Part shown: positions 16,759 to 27,123 of the stretch, one piece after another
Numbering within the stretch: the stretch's first letter is position 1
How the letters are laid out: each line of letters opens with the position of its first letter
Source of the DNA: Ruminococcaceae bacterium UBA5891
GTDB lineage: Bacteria > Bacillota > Clostridia > Oscillospirales > Acutalibacteraceae
Assembly (NCBI GenBank): GCA_002431945.1
Contig: DJET01000075.1
Span: 1 to 64,000, forward strand
Direction: 5' to 3'
Length of the DNA stretch: 64,000 nucleotides
Position numbers and translations under genes: made by a program
Notes under the pieces: model-generated
Databases searched by the model: none
The model's input: only the letters and a program-made list of their open reading frames with translations
Told to the model about the DNA's origin: nothing

Positions 16759-17217
16759 AAGCAGGTATGTTTAATCAAATATCGGGCAATTCAAAAAATG
16801 TGGCAGCGGCGCGCGCTTCTTTATGCCTGTCGTGCGGTTGATAGCTTGAATCATTAAACTCTATAAAGGCGTAGGCACGGGTTAATACCGTGCCGTTTTT
16901 TATTATTACATTGTAAAATCCGTGCTGAGGAAAAATTACGCTTCGGTGTGTTTCGAAAGAAAGCCGCAGGTGACGGCTTGTCTTCAGCATTGCGCGAGTG
17001 GGAAATGATTGCAGGCTGTGTATGATTGCCTTGAATTTTTGTATATATGCCAAAAACGGTGTTTATTTGACTTTGTGGAATAATTTACACATTTTTTTAT
17101 TTACATAAGTTGTAAAAGCAGTTTTTTTAATCAATATTCACTAAAATACAAAAAAAATAAGCAATTATACCTACATATTAAATGCTGATACTCGATATGC
17201 TTATAAATATGGGTAAT
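16759..17217. other. intergenic stretch between the araC-type gene and the first uptake operon
   Basis: After the AraC stop, about 115 bases of unassigned sequence lead to a clear rightward terminator (16874-16901). Beyond it lie about 315 increasingly AT-rich bases with runs of A and T and no convincing gene. A 92-codon minus-strand frame (16775-17053) has no ribosome site and runs through the terminator. A decayed gene cannot be excluded. The sequence from 17218 is treated separately as a regulatory region. Confidence 0.6.
16874..16901 (+). terminator. rho-independent terminator after the araC-type gene
   Basis: A GGCACGG / CCGTGCC stem (16874-16880 with 16888-16894) with a 7-base loop is followed by GTTTTTT. 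It lies 115 bases past the AraC stop. Confidence 0.8.
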
Positions 17218-17278
17218 AATTTTCCTCACATATCGGTAAATAATGAGTATGTTTATTTTGTAAGTGATTTGCTATAAT
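17218..17278 (+). promoter_or_regulatory. promoter and shared upstream element of uptake operon 1
   Basis: The 16-base element AATTTTCCTCACATAT (17218-17233) is followed 39 bases later by an extended -10, TGCTATAAT (17270-17278), with no recognisable -35. The same 16 bases stand at 29939-29954, 40 bases before the -10 of operon 2. The position, about -58 to -75, and the weak -35 suggest a site for an activator such as one of the two AraC-type proteins in the window. The start of transcription near 17285 rules out the ATG at 17281 as a start codon. Confidence 0.6.
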
Positions 17279-17328
17279 ATATGATAGAATATGGTCAAAC
17301 AGACAATAGGTCTGAGGAGAGGCAAGAT

Positions 17329-20052
17329 ATGAACATAAGTTTTGAATATCCTTACGGAGGTTTGATTTTTTATACTGACGAAGAAAAAGCCATCACTGTA
17401 AAAATAAACGGGGTTAACGGTGATTTTAAGCTAATATGTTCACTCTTTAATTATAACGGTGAAAAAATATTTGAATCAAAGGATTGTATTAAGCCTGTCG
17501 ATTCAAAGGCAACATACAGGCTGACGCTTCCGATAAAATATAAGGGCTATTATAAATTTACTGTTCGGGCAGAGTCCGGCGAATGCTTTGCCGAAAAATC
17601 CACCGGTATAGGGCTTACCGTACCGCATGAACGCAGCGGAGACAATTCAGTATTCGGAATAAGCTGTAATTTTTGGAATCCCGCAACAGATCCGGCGCTT
17701 TATGAAAGAGTGGGAATACGCTATCTCAGAAATCCCGGAAAGGAAACAACGATCAAGGCTGCCGCCGAGCTTAAAAAACACGGTATGTATTCGCAGGTTC
17801 AGCTGCAGGGCGGCGATATGTTTTCTCCGAAACGCTGGGCTGACAGTAAGAGAAATACCGCGTATTATTATCAAAAGCAGTACGGGGATATATCAAGACT
17901 GATAGAACACGGAAATGAGCATTGGGAAGAAAAGAACCTCGGTTTATTGGCAGAATGGGTAAAGTCAACGGGACTTGCACGTCTTAAGGCCGACCCTGAG
18001 GCGTGGCACTCCGGAAGCGGAGCGGCAGGCGTTGATATAAATAAAATGCAAATTATGTGCGATCAGGGCATGTACGATTATATTACCTTTATTGCCGTAC
18101 ATAATTATTCTTTCCCGCAAAGGCCTGAGTCTCCGGAAAGCTATTGGTCGATAGAGCGCCTGCGCGATCTCGCGGAGTTTATGAAAAAAAATAAAATAGA
18201 AATGCCCGTATGCTGTACCGAACAGGGATATCCTGCAATGTACGATCAGAACAAGTGTGAAAGCTATTCTCCCGGAGATCTTGTTACTCTTGAAGCACAG
18301 GCTGATTATCTTGTGAGAAGCTGGCTGATCTTTATTTCATACGGTGTGGCAAAGGTGCTTTGGTTTAACGGTCCGTGGTACGACGGATTCGGAATACAAG
18401 AGAAAGACGGCCCCGCTCCGTGGCCGGCAATGATGGCGCTTTGCCAGTTGATACGCGAAGTGGACGGGGCAACATATATAGGTGATTTAAAAAATGATAA
18501 AAATGTTTGTTTTAAAGTGTTCAGGCAAAAGGACGGTTCGTTAACGGCAGCAATCTGGAGACCGATATACTATTCAAGAAGCTGTGAAAAAGAAAAAAAT
18601 CTTTCGCTTGACCTTACGGGAACGCAGGCGGACGGAAATGTAAAGGAGCATTATTCTTACGTGCCCGAATATATAGATCATAAGCGTTTTGAAGCGCGGA
18701 ATATTATGGGTAATCCGATTGAAACGGGAGCTTCCTTAACAATTGGTGAATCGCCGATTTATATAAGCGGGATAAGCGAGGATATTATACCTCATTTACA
18801 CGATGAAACATTGTTTGCCTGCAAAAATGTATGCAAACGGCCTTTGCCGCCGAGCATTTTGCTCGGAATATGCGATGAAAAGCCGTCTTCCGACGCATAT
18901 GTTTCCTCGCGCTTTTTTCCGGGGCAAACCCGCACATATAAATTGCGCGTTCATAATTTTTCGGGCGAAGACCTTAACGATGTATTGATAATTACCGCTC
19001 CGAAGCAATTTTATGTTTTTAAAGAGGAAATCCCCGTTACGGTTGCAGCAGGGCAGACCGAGGAATATGCCGTAAAATTGACATGCCGTCCGGCAGCTGA
19101 TGTGGGTTGCTTTAAAATTCATGCAAGACTAAAGGCGGGCAACGCCCATCCGGTATATCAGCTTGCGGGTATTTATTCTCCGTTTGTATTTGAGCCGATT
19201 TACGGTATTCCATCGTCGGGCGAAGCGATTAAGCTTAAATTTACAAATCATTCCGATAAGACTCATACATACAAAATGCATATCAGCGGACGCGGAATAG
19301 AATTTTCCGAAAACGTGCAGTGCTTTACGGCGGCGGCAGGGCAGGAAATATCAATTGCGCTTCCGATTGCAGGGTGCAGGGAGGATTTTGTTCCGGCGGT
19401 AAATATAAAGCTTGAAACCGAGGGCTGTACAGCAGAGTATAATCCGGTAATACCGGTAAGAATGATTGCGCCTGTAAACGCCGTAACGCCGTGTTCTGTA
19501 ATTTCGGGGTGGGATATTTCTATGACCGCGGGCGAGCGATATAACGGACCTGAGCTTTTCGGAACGGGCAGTCCTGAAAAGCTTGATTCGAACGTTAGAT
19601 TTTCCTATGATGACAGTTATATTTACGGAAGATTTGAAGTATTTGACAACAGAGTTGTATGTGTAAAAAACACCAGAAGAAATAACATAGACAGCGACGG
19701 GGTTTGGATACGGCTTTACCGTGATATAAACGATGAAAAACCGTACAGGCATTTCAGTATAGTTCCCGCAGATCAGGCGGGAAGGGCTTGCGGATGCTAT
19801 GTAAACGAGGTTTCGGCAGGTGTGAAATTTGCGTATCCGTATACAGATTATGATATGAAAAATATAAGCGTTTCTTCTGAAATATTTAAAGACAGGTACA
19901 TTATAAATGTAAAAATAAAAAAAAGCTCGATAGAAATGTTTGCCGGAAAAAACAGCCTTATTATGGATATTCGCGTTATAAATATGAATGACGACGATTG
20001 GCCGAGATTTTACGACACCGGTAAATCAATCTGGAAGCTTATAAAAAATTAA
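17329..20052 (+). CDS. clan GH-A-like glycosidase with C-terminal CBM9-like domain
   Basis: This 907-residue protein starts at the ATG with GAGGAGAGG upstream. It has no signal peptide, so it is cytoplasmic. An N-terminal beta domain (1-100) precedes a TIM-barrel-like region (about 108-420) resembling GH39/GH5-type enzymes. The likely acid/base is E197 in EHGNEHW and the nucleophile E298 in VCCTEQGYPA, 101 residues apart. A beta-rich middle follows. The C-terminus (about 735-907) resembles CBM9-like domains (VRFSYDDSYIYGRFEVFDN, then SDGVWIRLYRD). The catalytic core is similar in layout to the lipoprotein at 27124-29706, so the two may act on one substrate on either side of the membrane. The GH family number is uncertain and activity is unproven. 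Confidence 0.72.
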   Translation: MNISFEYPYGGLIFYTDEEKAITVKINGVNGDFKLICSLFNYNGEKIFESKDCIKPVDSKATYRLTLPIKYKGYYKFTVRAESGECFAEKSTGIGLTVPHERSGDNSVFGISCNFWNPATDPALYERVGIRYLRNPGKETTIKAAAELKKHGMYSQVQLQGGDMFSPKRWADSKRNTAYYYQKQYGDISRLIEHGNEHWEEKNLGLLAEWVKSTGLARLKADPEAWHSGSGAAGVDINKMQIMCDQGMYDYITFIAVHNYSFPQRPESPESYWSIERLRDLAEFMKKNKIEMPVCCTEQGYPAMYDQNKCESYSPGDLVTLEAQADYLVRSWLIFISYGVAKVLWFNGPWYDGFGIQEKDGPAPWPAMMALCQLIREVDGATYIGDLKNDKNVCFKVFRQKDGSLTAAIWRPIYYSRSCEKEKNLSLDLTGTQADGNVKEHYSYVPEYIDHKRFEARNIMGNPIETGASLTIGESPIYISGISEDIIPHLHDETLFACKNVCKRPLPPSILLGICDEKPSSDAYVSSRFFPGQTRTYKLRVHNFSGEDLNDVLIITAPKQFYVFKEEIPVTVAAGQTEEYAVKLTCRPAADVGCFKIHARLKAGNAHPVYQLAGIYSPFVFEPIYGIPSSGEAIKLKFTNHSDKTHTYKMHISGRGIEFSENVQCFTAAAGQEISIALPIAGCREDFVPAVNIKLETEGCTAEYNPVIPVRMIAPVNAVTPCSVISGWDISMTAGERYNGPELFGTGSPEKLDSNVRFSYDDSYIYGRFEVFDNRVVCVKNTRRNNIDSDGVWIRLYRDINDEKPYRHFSIVPADQAGRACGCYVNEVSAGVKFAYPYTDYDMKNISVSSEIFKDRYIINVKIKKSSIEMFAGKNSLIMDIRVINMNDDDWPRFYDTGKSIWKLIKN

Positions 20053-20065
20053 AAAGGAGTAGGGT

Positions 20066-23000
20066 ATGATTAAAAGTAAAAACAGAGCTTTATCTGTTGT
20101 AACTGCTGTTGCTGTAACGGTATGCTCGCTGTTCCCCGCTTTATTCAATATGAATACAACAGCGTTCGGTTCGGGATTTTATGTGCTGTCCGGCGTTGAA
20201 AGCGGAAAACAGCCTAAAGAGTCCCCGTGGTATTTCAATGCGGCGGATTATTCGGATAAGACGCCGTCTTCAACCCCGCTGCCGAGCGACTTTACAAAAC
20301 CCATAACAAAGGTTCCCGATTCGGTAAAGACGCTTCGTATGCCGGAAATAACGGTTTCGGACGATGAAAGCACCGTAAACGTAAAATTTGATTATATGAG
20401 TACTGCGGATCAAAGAACGGTTAATCTGTATTCGGTGAGCGGCGGAGAATATACGCTTATAAAAAGCGAAGTATGCAACGTGCCTGAATTTGATTTTACA
20501 GGGCTTGCTTCGGGAGAGCGTTATGCGGTTCAGGCAATCTTCAAATACGGAGACAAGCTAATAGGAGTAACAGATACAGCGGAATTTAACGCCGTATATG
20601 AGGAAACCTCAAACCTTAAGCTGGCAAACAGTGCCGACAGTAACGATAAGCTTATTTCGGTCAGAGACGGTTCAATGGATTCCTTCGGGAGCATTGACTT
20701 AACGGAATCGCCTACCGGTAAGGCATTTGCGCTTAAGTATAAATTAAAAGCAAACGGTAAAGGTTATGCGGACCAAGCTATTGCATTTGATATAACGGTG
20801 TCGCTTGATACGTCGGTTTTACCGGAATACGGAGCTACTGCGCTGGCTTTCTGGATGGACGCCTCCGACGCTGATAAGGGAAGCTCAAAGGATAACACTT
20901 CTTTGCGGGATATCTCGCTTAAAAGCAGTACCGACAGCACTAAAAGCCTTAAGCTGTTTGATTATACAAAATCCACAAGCTTTTATTTGCTTTCGTATGA
21001 CGGAACTCTTAAAACTGTCGCAAGCACAACCGGTAACGGTTTTTTCCCGCCGCACGGATTTAAGGGTTGGATATTGCTGCCTGTGAATACCGCAGTGGAT
21101 TACAGTAAATATGACCGTCTTTATATAAAGCGAAACCCGAATAAAGCGATTACATTCAATGCGGACGATCCGTCGCGTACGCTTTATCTTTCTTCGTTCG
21201 GAATTCTTACCGGAACACAGCCTGAAAATGTAACGCCGAATGATCTGATAATACCGGACGACAGCCTAAAGACCGATCTTAAGGCAATAGCGGTTACAGC
21301 GGATACGCTTTCCTCCTGTTCGGAATTTAATTCTGCCGATAACACGCTTGCAAGCCCGTTTGGCGTAAAGTATACTTTTCACAATACTGAATCAAAGCGT
21401 GAGCTCACTGCATACCTAAAGGATAACGGAACAAATCTTTACGGTACGGCGCTTGAATTCCGTTCGCCGGATACGGCGTATTACGATTTTGCTTCGGCTT
21501 TCAGGGTTATAAATAACGATTCTGGCAGCGGCACGCTTTATTACCGTGTTGCAAAGTATGACGCAGATAAAAACAAGACCGGAGTATGGCCCGCCGGAGG
21601 CGGAAGATATACGCTGAGGGTTACGGACGATACACCTAATCCGGCGGCAACGCTTTCGCCGGTAGAAATATATCTTGCAGAAGATGAAAGCTTGGTTTTA
21701 GAGGTATATTTTAAATCAAGCGATCCCGCCGGCGGTGATATAGAGGTTTCTTTGGGGTCTCCCACGCTTACAAGGGTTGATAAAGCGACAGATTCAAAGG
21801 GATATTCCGCAAGCTATGCTCCCGCTGTCTATCATGCTTATAACAGAACGGACGGAAAAGGCTATACCGCCGTTGCAGACAGATTTGAATTTAATGTGAT
21901 GAAGCTTGAAGCGGACGGCGTTGTAACAGCTCCTGTTACAAATTATATTCCTGCTTGGAGCAATGCGGTTAACAATTCTGCTTATAATAATGCGGGATAT
22001 CAGTATAACAACGGCATTTTAAAGGCGACAATGCGAAAAAATTGCGGTATATCGCTTGATTTTATATCCCCTGAAAGCGGAAACGCCGTTTTGGTTTCAA
22101 ATTCAACCGACAATAAAAACGTATTTACGCGAATTTTAAAAAACGGCGAACAGATATATCCGGAGAACGGTTGGGCACAGTTTGATAAGGCTTCAACATT
22201 TATGGCGACGGAAAGCCTTGAAGCAGGGGACAGACTCACGTTACAGATGTATTCCTCGGCAGACAAGGAAACGGTGGTATCGCTGCCTGCGCTTAAAATA
22301 AATATCACGGGCGGAAATCAAAATAATTTACCCACAGACAGCATTTTTTCCGCTTTGCTTGAGCGCCCATACGGAAACAGCGATTACATAGGCAGATATG
22401 TTCCGTCTAAAAATGCAGTATGGCAGTTTTCCGTTATTTCGGGGGAGACCGGATTAACACCCGTTTCCTGCGACAGCTTTGATTCCGAAAAAGAACGGTA
22501 TTTATACCATAGCTCAAATGCGTCTGTCGGATATCATTTCACACAAAATGATTTAATATTTGACGGAACTTCGGCAACAAACGGAAGCTTGCCGGACGGC
22601 AGCGGACTTTCATTACGGTTTACCGTGCCCGCAAGCTCGATATACGATTTTTCCTGCGCGGCGCGTCTTCTTTCGGGAGACGCGGAATTAAAGCTGCGTA
22701 TGACCAAAAACGGCGAGGCGCTGTATCCCCTGACCGGCGGTTGGGCGAATGCTTCCGATACTGCCGATTCGTTCCCCGCCTTTGAATTTGCAGCCCTGGA
22801 GGGGGATGTGATTGCAATCGAAGCCGTTGCGGTCTCAAACGGCGGATCAAACGCGGTGCGTATCGGTTTGGGTACGCCGGTATTAAGAAAGATATCTCCT
22901 AAAATTCCGCAGCCGCAGGGATATTCCTCTGTATATTCTTCTGCAGATTATTTGCCCGCGCTTGATTCGGGCTATTGCGGGGCTACGGTTTATGCGACAC

Positions 23001-25657
23001 AGCGCTTTGAGTTTGCACTTTACAGCGGTGATAAAATAATAAATTCAGAGTTTTACGACAGCGCTGTCGGTTTTTTGGGCAGTGCGGACGGAAGGTTTGG
23101 ATTTACAGTTTCTAAAAACGGTGTTAAAGCAAAAATAAGCAAGGAATACGGCGGTGCGTTAATATTTACCGCTGCTGCCGACGGATACGCTTCGTTAAAT
23201 TGTGCTTCGAAGAGTACAGACGGTAAAATGCGTGTTTTATTAAACGGAAAAGCAGTGTGGCCTGATAACGGCGAATGGCAAAAATCCCCCGAAAACGGTA
23301 TTGAAATAAATAATATCAGAATGCTGAAGGGGCAGAGACTGGCACTTGAAATATGCACCGACGAAACCGAAAAAACACTTAACATAGGAATGCCTTTTGT
23401 AACCTTTGTTTCCGATCATTCAAATTCGGCGCTGCCGGGAAGCGATTCATACTATGCACTGTATTCCGATCCTTATGCGGGAACGAATTATACGGGCGCT
23501 TACAAACCGATCGACGGATTGTGGAATTTTGAAACGCTTGAAAACAGCACCGGAAAATCGGTTATTACCGATACGTATAAAAGCGGAACCGAAAATCAGC
23601 TTTATAACTCTGTAAATAAAGCCGGATATATTTTCTCGGAAAGCTCGCTTCAAGCAAGGCTTACGCCGAAGGCAGGAGTATCGCTTAGGTTCGTTTCCCC
23701 CGAAGACGCCGTATATGATTGGCAGGGCGGCGTAACGCTGTCGTCTGCCGGAACGGCGGAAATAAGCGCAAGAATCTTAAAAAACGGCGCACCGTTATGG
23801 CCTGAGGACGGAACGCCGTATAAAAAAGTATTATCGCAGGGAGAAAGCTTGGAGTTACCTGTGTTTGAGGCGGATTGTGCCGCCGGCGACCGAATTTCCG
23901 TAGAGATTTCGGCGCACGGTACAGAGGATTCGGTTACGGTTGACCTTGGCTCGCCGGCGATGATAAAAACACGTTCGAGTGTAATAACAACACCCGACGC
24001 TTCGGGAAGAGTTTATGCTTCGCAGAATTACAACCCGTTTGGAAATACGGCATATTCGGGTGAATATGTACCTGTGGAGGGCCGCTGGAATTATGAGCTT
24101 TTGAATATTTCGGAGGATCATAAAGAATTTACGACGGTAAAGCCAAATCGCTATAACGGTACAAATAAGCTTATTCAAAGTACTGAGGCCGGCGGAGCCG
24201 GATTTTATGTAGGAGTTATGAACGGTAATAAGCTTTCGGTAGGCGCGTCGGATATTTACTGTAAAAACGGTAAATCGTACGGGACCGCTCTCAGATTTGT
24301 TTCTCCGATTAGCGGAGAGGCGCTTATAACAGGCTCGCCATATGTAAATTCCGCTTCTTCAATGGCTGAGGATACTACGGTATATTTCCGCTTGCTTGTA
24401 AACGGAAAGACAGTATTTCCCGAAAACGGCGAATGGGCGGAAATGACCGATAAAAACCGAAACGCCGGTTTCGGCGGATATACCGCAAATCTTTCTATCG
24501 GCGATGAAGTAATATGGCAGACATGGTTTACTTCAAAAACCAACACCTCGCTTTCGGTTATGGTAAACAGTCCTTCGGTGGTTGCAATAACATCACAGCA
24601 GCGTGTTAAGGACACATATAATGTTCGCAGCGATTTTACACCGTATTATCAGATAAGTCCGTTTTGGAATTATGAGTATTCGCTTAAAAGGGATAATCCT
24701 GAATATAAGCTTCTGAATTCTTATACCGGAACTGCCTGGCAATACGATCTGCCCAAGGTAACGCTTGATGACGGAAGCACCAAATCCCAAATGTTAGGCG
24801 CCACAACCGGCTCTACGGCAGGTTCGGGACATTTATGGATAAACAGTACGGCAAACGGCGGAGAACCGGGAGCCGCTGCGTTCAGCTTTACCGCGCCTAA
24901 GGACGGCTGGTATTCGCTTTCAAATATAGAGGCTTCTACAAATTACCGCGACGGCGATATGCTGGCAAGAATAACGCTTAACGGCGAGCAGATATGGCCT
25001 AATACCAAAAACTGGCAAGCTGTAAGATATAAAGCGTCGGCTAAGGTTGAGATAGACGAGGACGGTCTTTCGCTCAAAGCAGGCGATGTATTAAGATTTG
25101 AGGGTTCCATTGCCGACGGAGCGATTTCAAGCTATAATGACAGCAAGGTGATTTGGCGCCTTATAATGCATTACAGCGAGAGCAAGCCTAATTCCGATAA
25201 AAACAGAATTTCTCTTTTCTGTGATCTTACGGATGAGGAAACGGATTATTTCAATTCTATAAAAACCGAAAAACAGTTTGATATAAATTACGGTAATGCA
25301 AAGGAACGTTCCGAAAGCTTTATGACGCAGTTGAAAAGGGAACTGGCTTACTGGAAGTATTTGCACAGTGAAAACCAAACTGCAAACGACGACAGCACCG
25401 CAGGAACGGGCGGTACGCCGGGAACGGACGGATATTGGGTTCCCGGAACCGACGATGTGGTTAAGAAAACCATAAAGAAGTACATTATCACAAGCGGACT
25501 TGATGCGTGGGTAGTTGTTTTAATAGCTTGCGGTTCGCTTATATTAGCGGGCGGAGCGGCAGCTTTTATAATAATAAAAAATAAAAAAGCCAAGCCGGCA
25601 GCTGAACAGGCAATACCGTCGGAGACTTCCGACCGAATAAACGACGAAAATAATTAA
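20066..25657 (+). CDS. giant surface protein with seven beta-rich repeats and C-terminal membrane anchor
   Basis: This 1,863-residue protein has a signal peptide (1-36), then a fibronectin-like region (about 90-175). Next comes a long array in which one motif recurs seven times: an R-x-x-x-N-G-x-x-x-W/Y-P-x-x-G-x-W core at residues near 493, 689, 878, 1055, 1235, 1442 and 1634. The copies are about 180-205 residues apart, each preceded by a Y-x-G-x-Y-x-P / W-x-F-E boundary. A Gly/Thr-rich stalk (about 1770-1795) leads to a membrane helix (about 1816-1838) and a basic tail, so the protein spans the wall. No catalytic motif, cohesin, dockerin or sortase signal is seen. Its place between glycosidases and a binding protein suggests glycan capture at the surface; this is inference. 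The repeat family was not recognised. Confidence 0.75.
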   Translation: MIKSKNRALSVVTAVAVTVCSLFPALFNMNTTAFGSGFYVLSGVESGKQPKESPWYFNAADYSDKTPSSTPLPSDFTKPITKVPDSVKTLRMPEITVSDDESTVNVKFDYMSTADQRTVNLYSVSGGEYTLIKSEVCNVPEFDFTGLASGERYAVQAIFKYGDKLIGVTDTAEFNAVYEETSNLKLANSADSNDKLISVRDGSMDSFGSIDLTESPTGKAFALKYKLKANGKGYADQAIAFDITVSLDTSVLPEYGATALAFWMDASDADKGSSKDNTSLRDISLKSSTDSTKSLKLFDYTKSTSFYLLSYDGTLKTVASTTGNGFFPPHGFKGWILLPVNTAVDYSKYDRLYIKRNPNKAITFNADDPSRTLYLSSFGILTGTQPENVTPNDLIIPDDSLKTDLKAIAVTADTLSSCSEFNSADNTLASPFGVKYTFHNTESKRELTAYLKDNGTNLYGTALEFRSPDTAYYDFASAFRVINNDSGSGTLYYRVAKYDADKNKTGVWPAGGGRYTLRVTDDTPNPAATLSPVEIYLAEDESLVLEVYFKSSDPAGGDIEVSLGSPTLTRVDKATDSKGYSASYAPAVYHAYNRTDGKGYTAVADRFEFNVMKLEADGVVTAPVTNYIPAWSNAVNNSAYNNAGYQYNNGILKATMRKNCGISLDFISPESGNAVLVSNSTDNKNVFTRILKNGEQIYPENGWAQFDKASTFMATESLEAGDRLTLQMYSSADKETVVSLPALKINITGGNQNNLPTDSIFSALLERPYGNSDYIGRYVPSKNAVWQFSVISGETGLTPVSCDSFDSEKERYLYHSSNASVGYHFTQNDLIFDGTSATNGSLPDGSGLSLRFTVPASSIYDFSCAARLLSGDAELKLRMTKNGEALYPLTGGWANASDTADSFPAFEFAALEGDVIAIEAVAVSNGGSNAVRIGLGTPVLRKISPKIPQPQGYSSVYSSADYLPALDSGYCGATVYATQRFEFALYSGDKIINSEFYDSAVGFLGSADGRFGFTVSKNGVKAKISKEYGGALIFTAAADGYASLNCASKSTDGKMRVLLNGKAVWPDNGEWQKSPENGIEINNIRMLKGQRLALEICTDETEKTLNIGMPFVTFVSDHSNSALPGSDSYYALYSDPYAGTNYTGAYKPIDGLWNFETLENSTGKSVITDTYKSGTENQLYNSVNKAGYIFSESSLQARLTPKAGVSLRFVSPEDAVYDWQGGVTLSSAGTAEISARILKNGAPLWPEDGTPYKKVLSQGESLELPVFEADCAAGDRISVEISAHGTEDSVTVDLGSPAMIKTRSSVITTPDASGRVYASQNYNPFGNTAYSGEYVPVEGRWNYELLNISEDHKEFTTVKPNRYNGTNKLIQSTEAGGAGFYVGVMNGNKLSVGASDIYCKNGKSYGTALRFVSPISGEALITGSPYVNSASSMAEDTTVYFRLLVNGKTVFPENGEWAEMTDKNRNAGFGGYTANLSIGDEVIWQTWFTSKTNTSLSVMVNSPSVVAITSQQRVKDTYNVRSDFTPYYQISPFWNYEYSLKRDNPEYKLLNSYTGTAWQYDLPKVTLDDGSTKSQMLGATTGSTAGSGHLWINSTANGGEPGAAAFSFTAPKDGWYSLSNIEASTNYRDGDMLARITLNGEQIWPNTKNWQAVRYKASAKVEIDEDGLSLKAGDVLRFEGSIADGAISSYNDSKVIWRLIMHYSESKPNSDKNRISLFCDLTDEETDYFNSIKTEKQFDINYGNAKERSESFMTQLKRELAYWKYLHSENQTANDDSTAGTGGTPGTDGYWVPGTDDVVKKTIKKYIITSGLDAWVVVLIACGSLILAGGAAAFIIIKNKKAKPAAEQAIPSETSDRINDENN

Positions 25658-25673
25658 AGGAGATAAACGAATT

Positions 25674-27095
25674 ATGAAAAAAATGTTATTACGGGCTTTA
25701 TCGGCGCTAACCGTTGTTTCGCTTGCTGCAGTCGGTTCGGGTTGCGGCAAGAAGGTGCAGGAGGTAACGTCTGAAATAGTAACTACAGTAAGCGGCTCCG
25801 GCGGCACATATGTTTCGGGTACTGCCGGAACAGACGGAATAGATAATATAAACAGCGGCGCTCCGAGCGGAGTAAGCACAACGGGCGGTTTTGACTTCGG
25901 CGGCGCTGCGGTTACTATTTCGAAATGGGATAAGGGCGCTGAGCCTTTGGCGTCTTCTCCTACATATAAAAAAGAGCTTGAGCTTATAAGCAGCTTGGAA
26001 AAAAAGTATAACTGCAAAATAAAATTCAAAGGCACCGGCGAGGATTCGTTGGTTTATATGAAGAACATATCAAGCACTGCCGCAGGTAAAAGCGCTTACG
26101 CCGATATTATGATAATGCCCAGCGATACGGCATATCCCTCTATGGGTCTTAAAGGATACCTTGCGGAGCTTGACGGAATTATAGATCTTTCAAGCTCGCA
26201 GTGGAATAAGGAAGCCTCGGCAATAATGGTTCAAAACGGAAAGCACTATCTTGCCGCTCCTTATTCGAATATAGGCTCTCTTGCAGGCGGCGGAGTATTC
26301 TTTAATAAAAAATTATTTAAGGCTGCCGGCGTTAAAACACCTGAGGAATATGTGGCTGCTAACAACTGGAACTGGAATACCTTTAAAGAGGTTGCGCAAA
26401 AGCTTACCGACGCTTCAAAAGGTCAGTACGGCGTTGCAAGCGTTTCAAAGAACTATGCCGTTACGTTTTTACTTACCTCAAATGCTACCCGTTCGGTTTT
26501 GAACAACGGAAGCAAACATACCTTTAACCTTGATTCGCCTGCGGCAATTGCCGCAATAAGTCTTGCGGGAGAAATGAAAAATAACGGTTGGATCACCAAT
26601 GAAAGCAACGTATTTCAAAACGGTCAGGCAGCTATGACGCTTGCCAATTGGTATGCGGGCGAGGGCTACCTGAACGCGCTCGGCAGTGATAACGTAGGAT
26701 TTACTTTCCTGCCGCTCGGAAGCAATGCAAAGGATTATTCGGAGGTTTATGTGGGTACCGGCCTTGACGTAGTCGGAATTTCAGCGTTTACAAAGCTTGA
26801 TAAAAAGGGACTGGGTTCACTTCTTATGGATTACACTGCACGTTACAACTGGCGTGCTACTGCGGCGCAGTCTCTTGAAAAGCATTTCGGCGATTCCGCA
26901 AGTCTTGACCGCGCGCTTAAAACCGCGGAATATGCTTATGCAAAGCTTGATTTACAGACATATTATTTAGGATTTACAGACACATATCTTTGGACAGATT
27001 TCGGAATTGACAGTAAAACCTCGGCACAGGCATATGTTGCGTCGATAAAGGCGAACTGCCAGTCGATAATAGACGGAGTATGGGCAGGTAATTAA
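25674..27095 (+). CDS. sugar ABC transporter solute-binding lipoprotein
   Basis: This 473-residue lipoprotein has a signal and lipobox ending at C24 (VGSGC), a Ser/Thr/Gly linker to about residue 75, and a family-1 solute-binding fold (about 80-473). Typical segments are YADIMIMPSD, HYLAAPYSNIGSLAGGGVFFNKKLF and GQAAMTLANWYAG. It should bind an oligosaccharide outside the membrane and deliver it to a MalF/MalG-type permease. Its own operon encodes no permease. The nearest are the two pairs in operon 2, so one of these is its likely partner. GGAG precedes the ATG. Confidence 0.9.
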   Translation: MKKMLLRALSALTVVSLAAVGSGCGKKVQEVTSEIVTTVSGSGGTYVSGTAGTDGIDNINSGAPSGVSTTGGFDFGGAAVTISKWDKGAEPLASSPTYKKELELISSLEKKYNCKIKFKGTGEDSLVYMKNISSTAAGKSAYADIMIMPSDTAYPSMGLKGYLAELDGIIDLSSSQWNKEASAIMVQNGKHYLAAPYSNIGSLAGGGVFFNKKLFKAAGVKTPEEYVAANNWNWNTFKEVAQKLTDASKGQYGVASVSKNYAVTFLLTSNATRSVLNNGSKHTFNLDSPAAIAAISLAGEMKNNGWITNESNVFQNGQAAMTLANWYAGEGYLNALGSDNVGFTFLPLGSNAKDYSEVYVGTGLDVVGISAFTKLDKKGLGSLLMDYTARYNWRATAAQSLEKHFGDSASLDRALKTAEYAYAKLDLQTYYLGFTDTYLWTDFGIDSKTSAQAYVASIKANCQSIIDGVWAGN

Positions 27096-27123
27096 GTATT
27101 CCGATGTTTTAAGGAGACCGACT

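Noticed and set aside
16775..17053. 92-codon minus-strand frame after the AraC-type gene
   Set aside because: No ribosome site, it runs through a clear rightward terminator, and no family is recognised. A gene relic cannot be fully excluded.
17281..17328. Upstream ATG for the first glycosidase-like gene
   Set aside because: It begins three bases after the -10 box, so it would not be transcribed; the ATG at 17329 has GAGGAGAGG.
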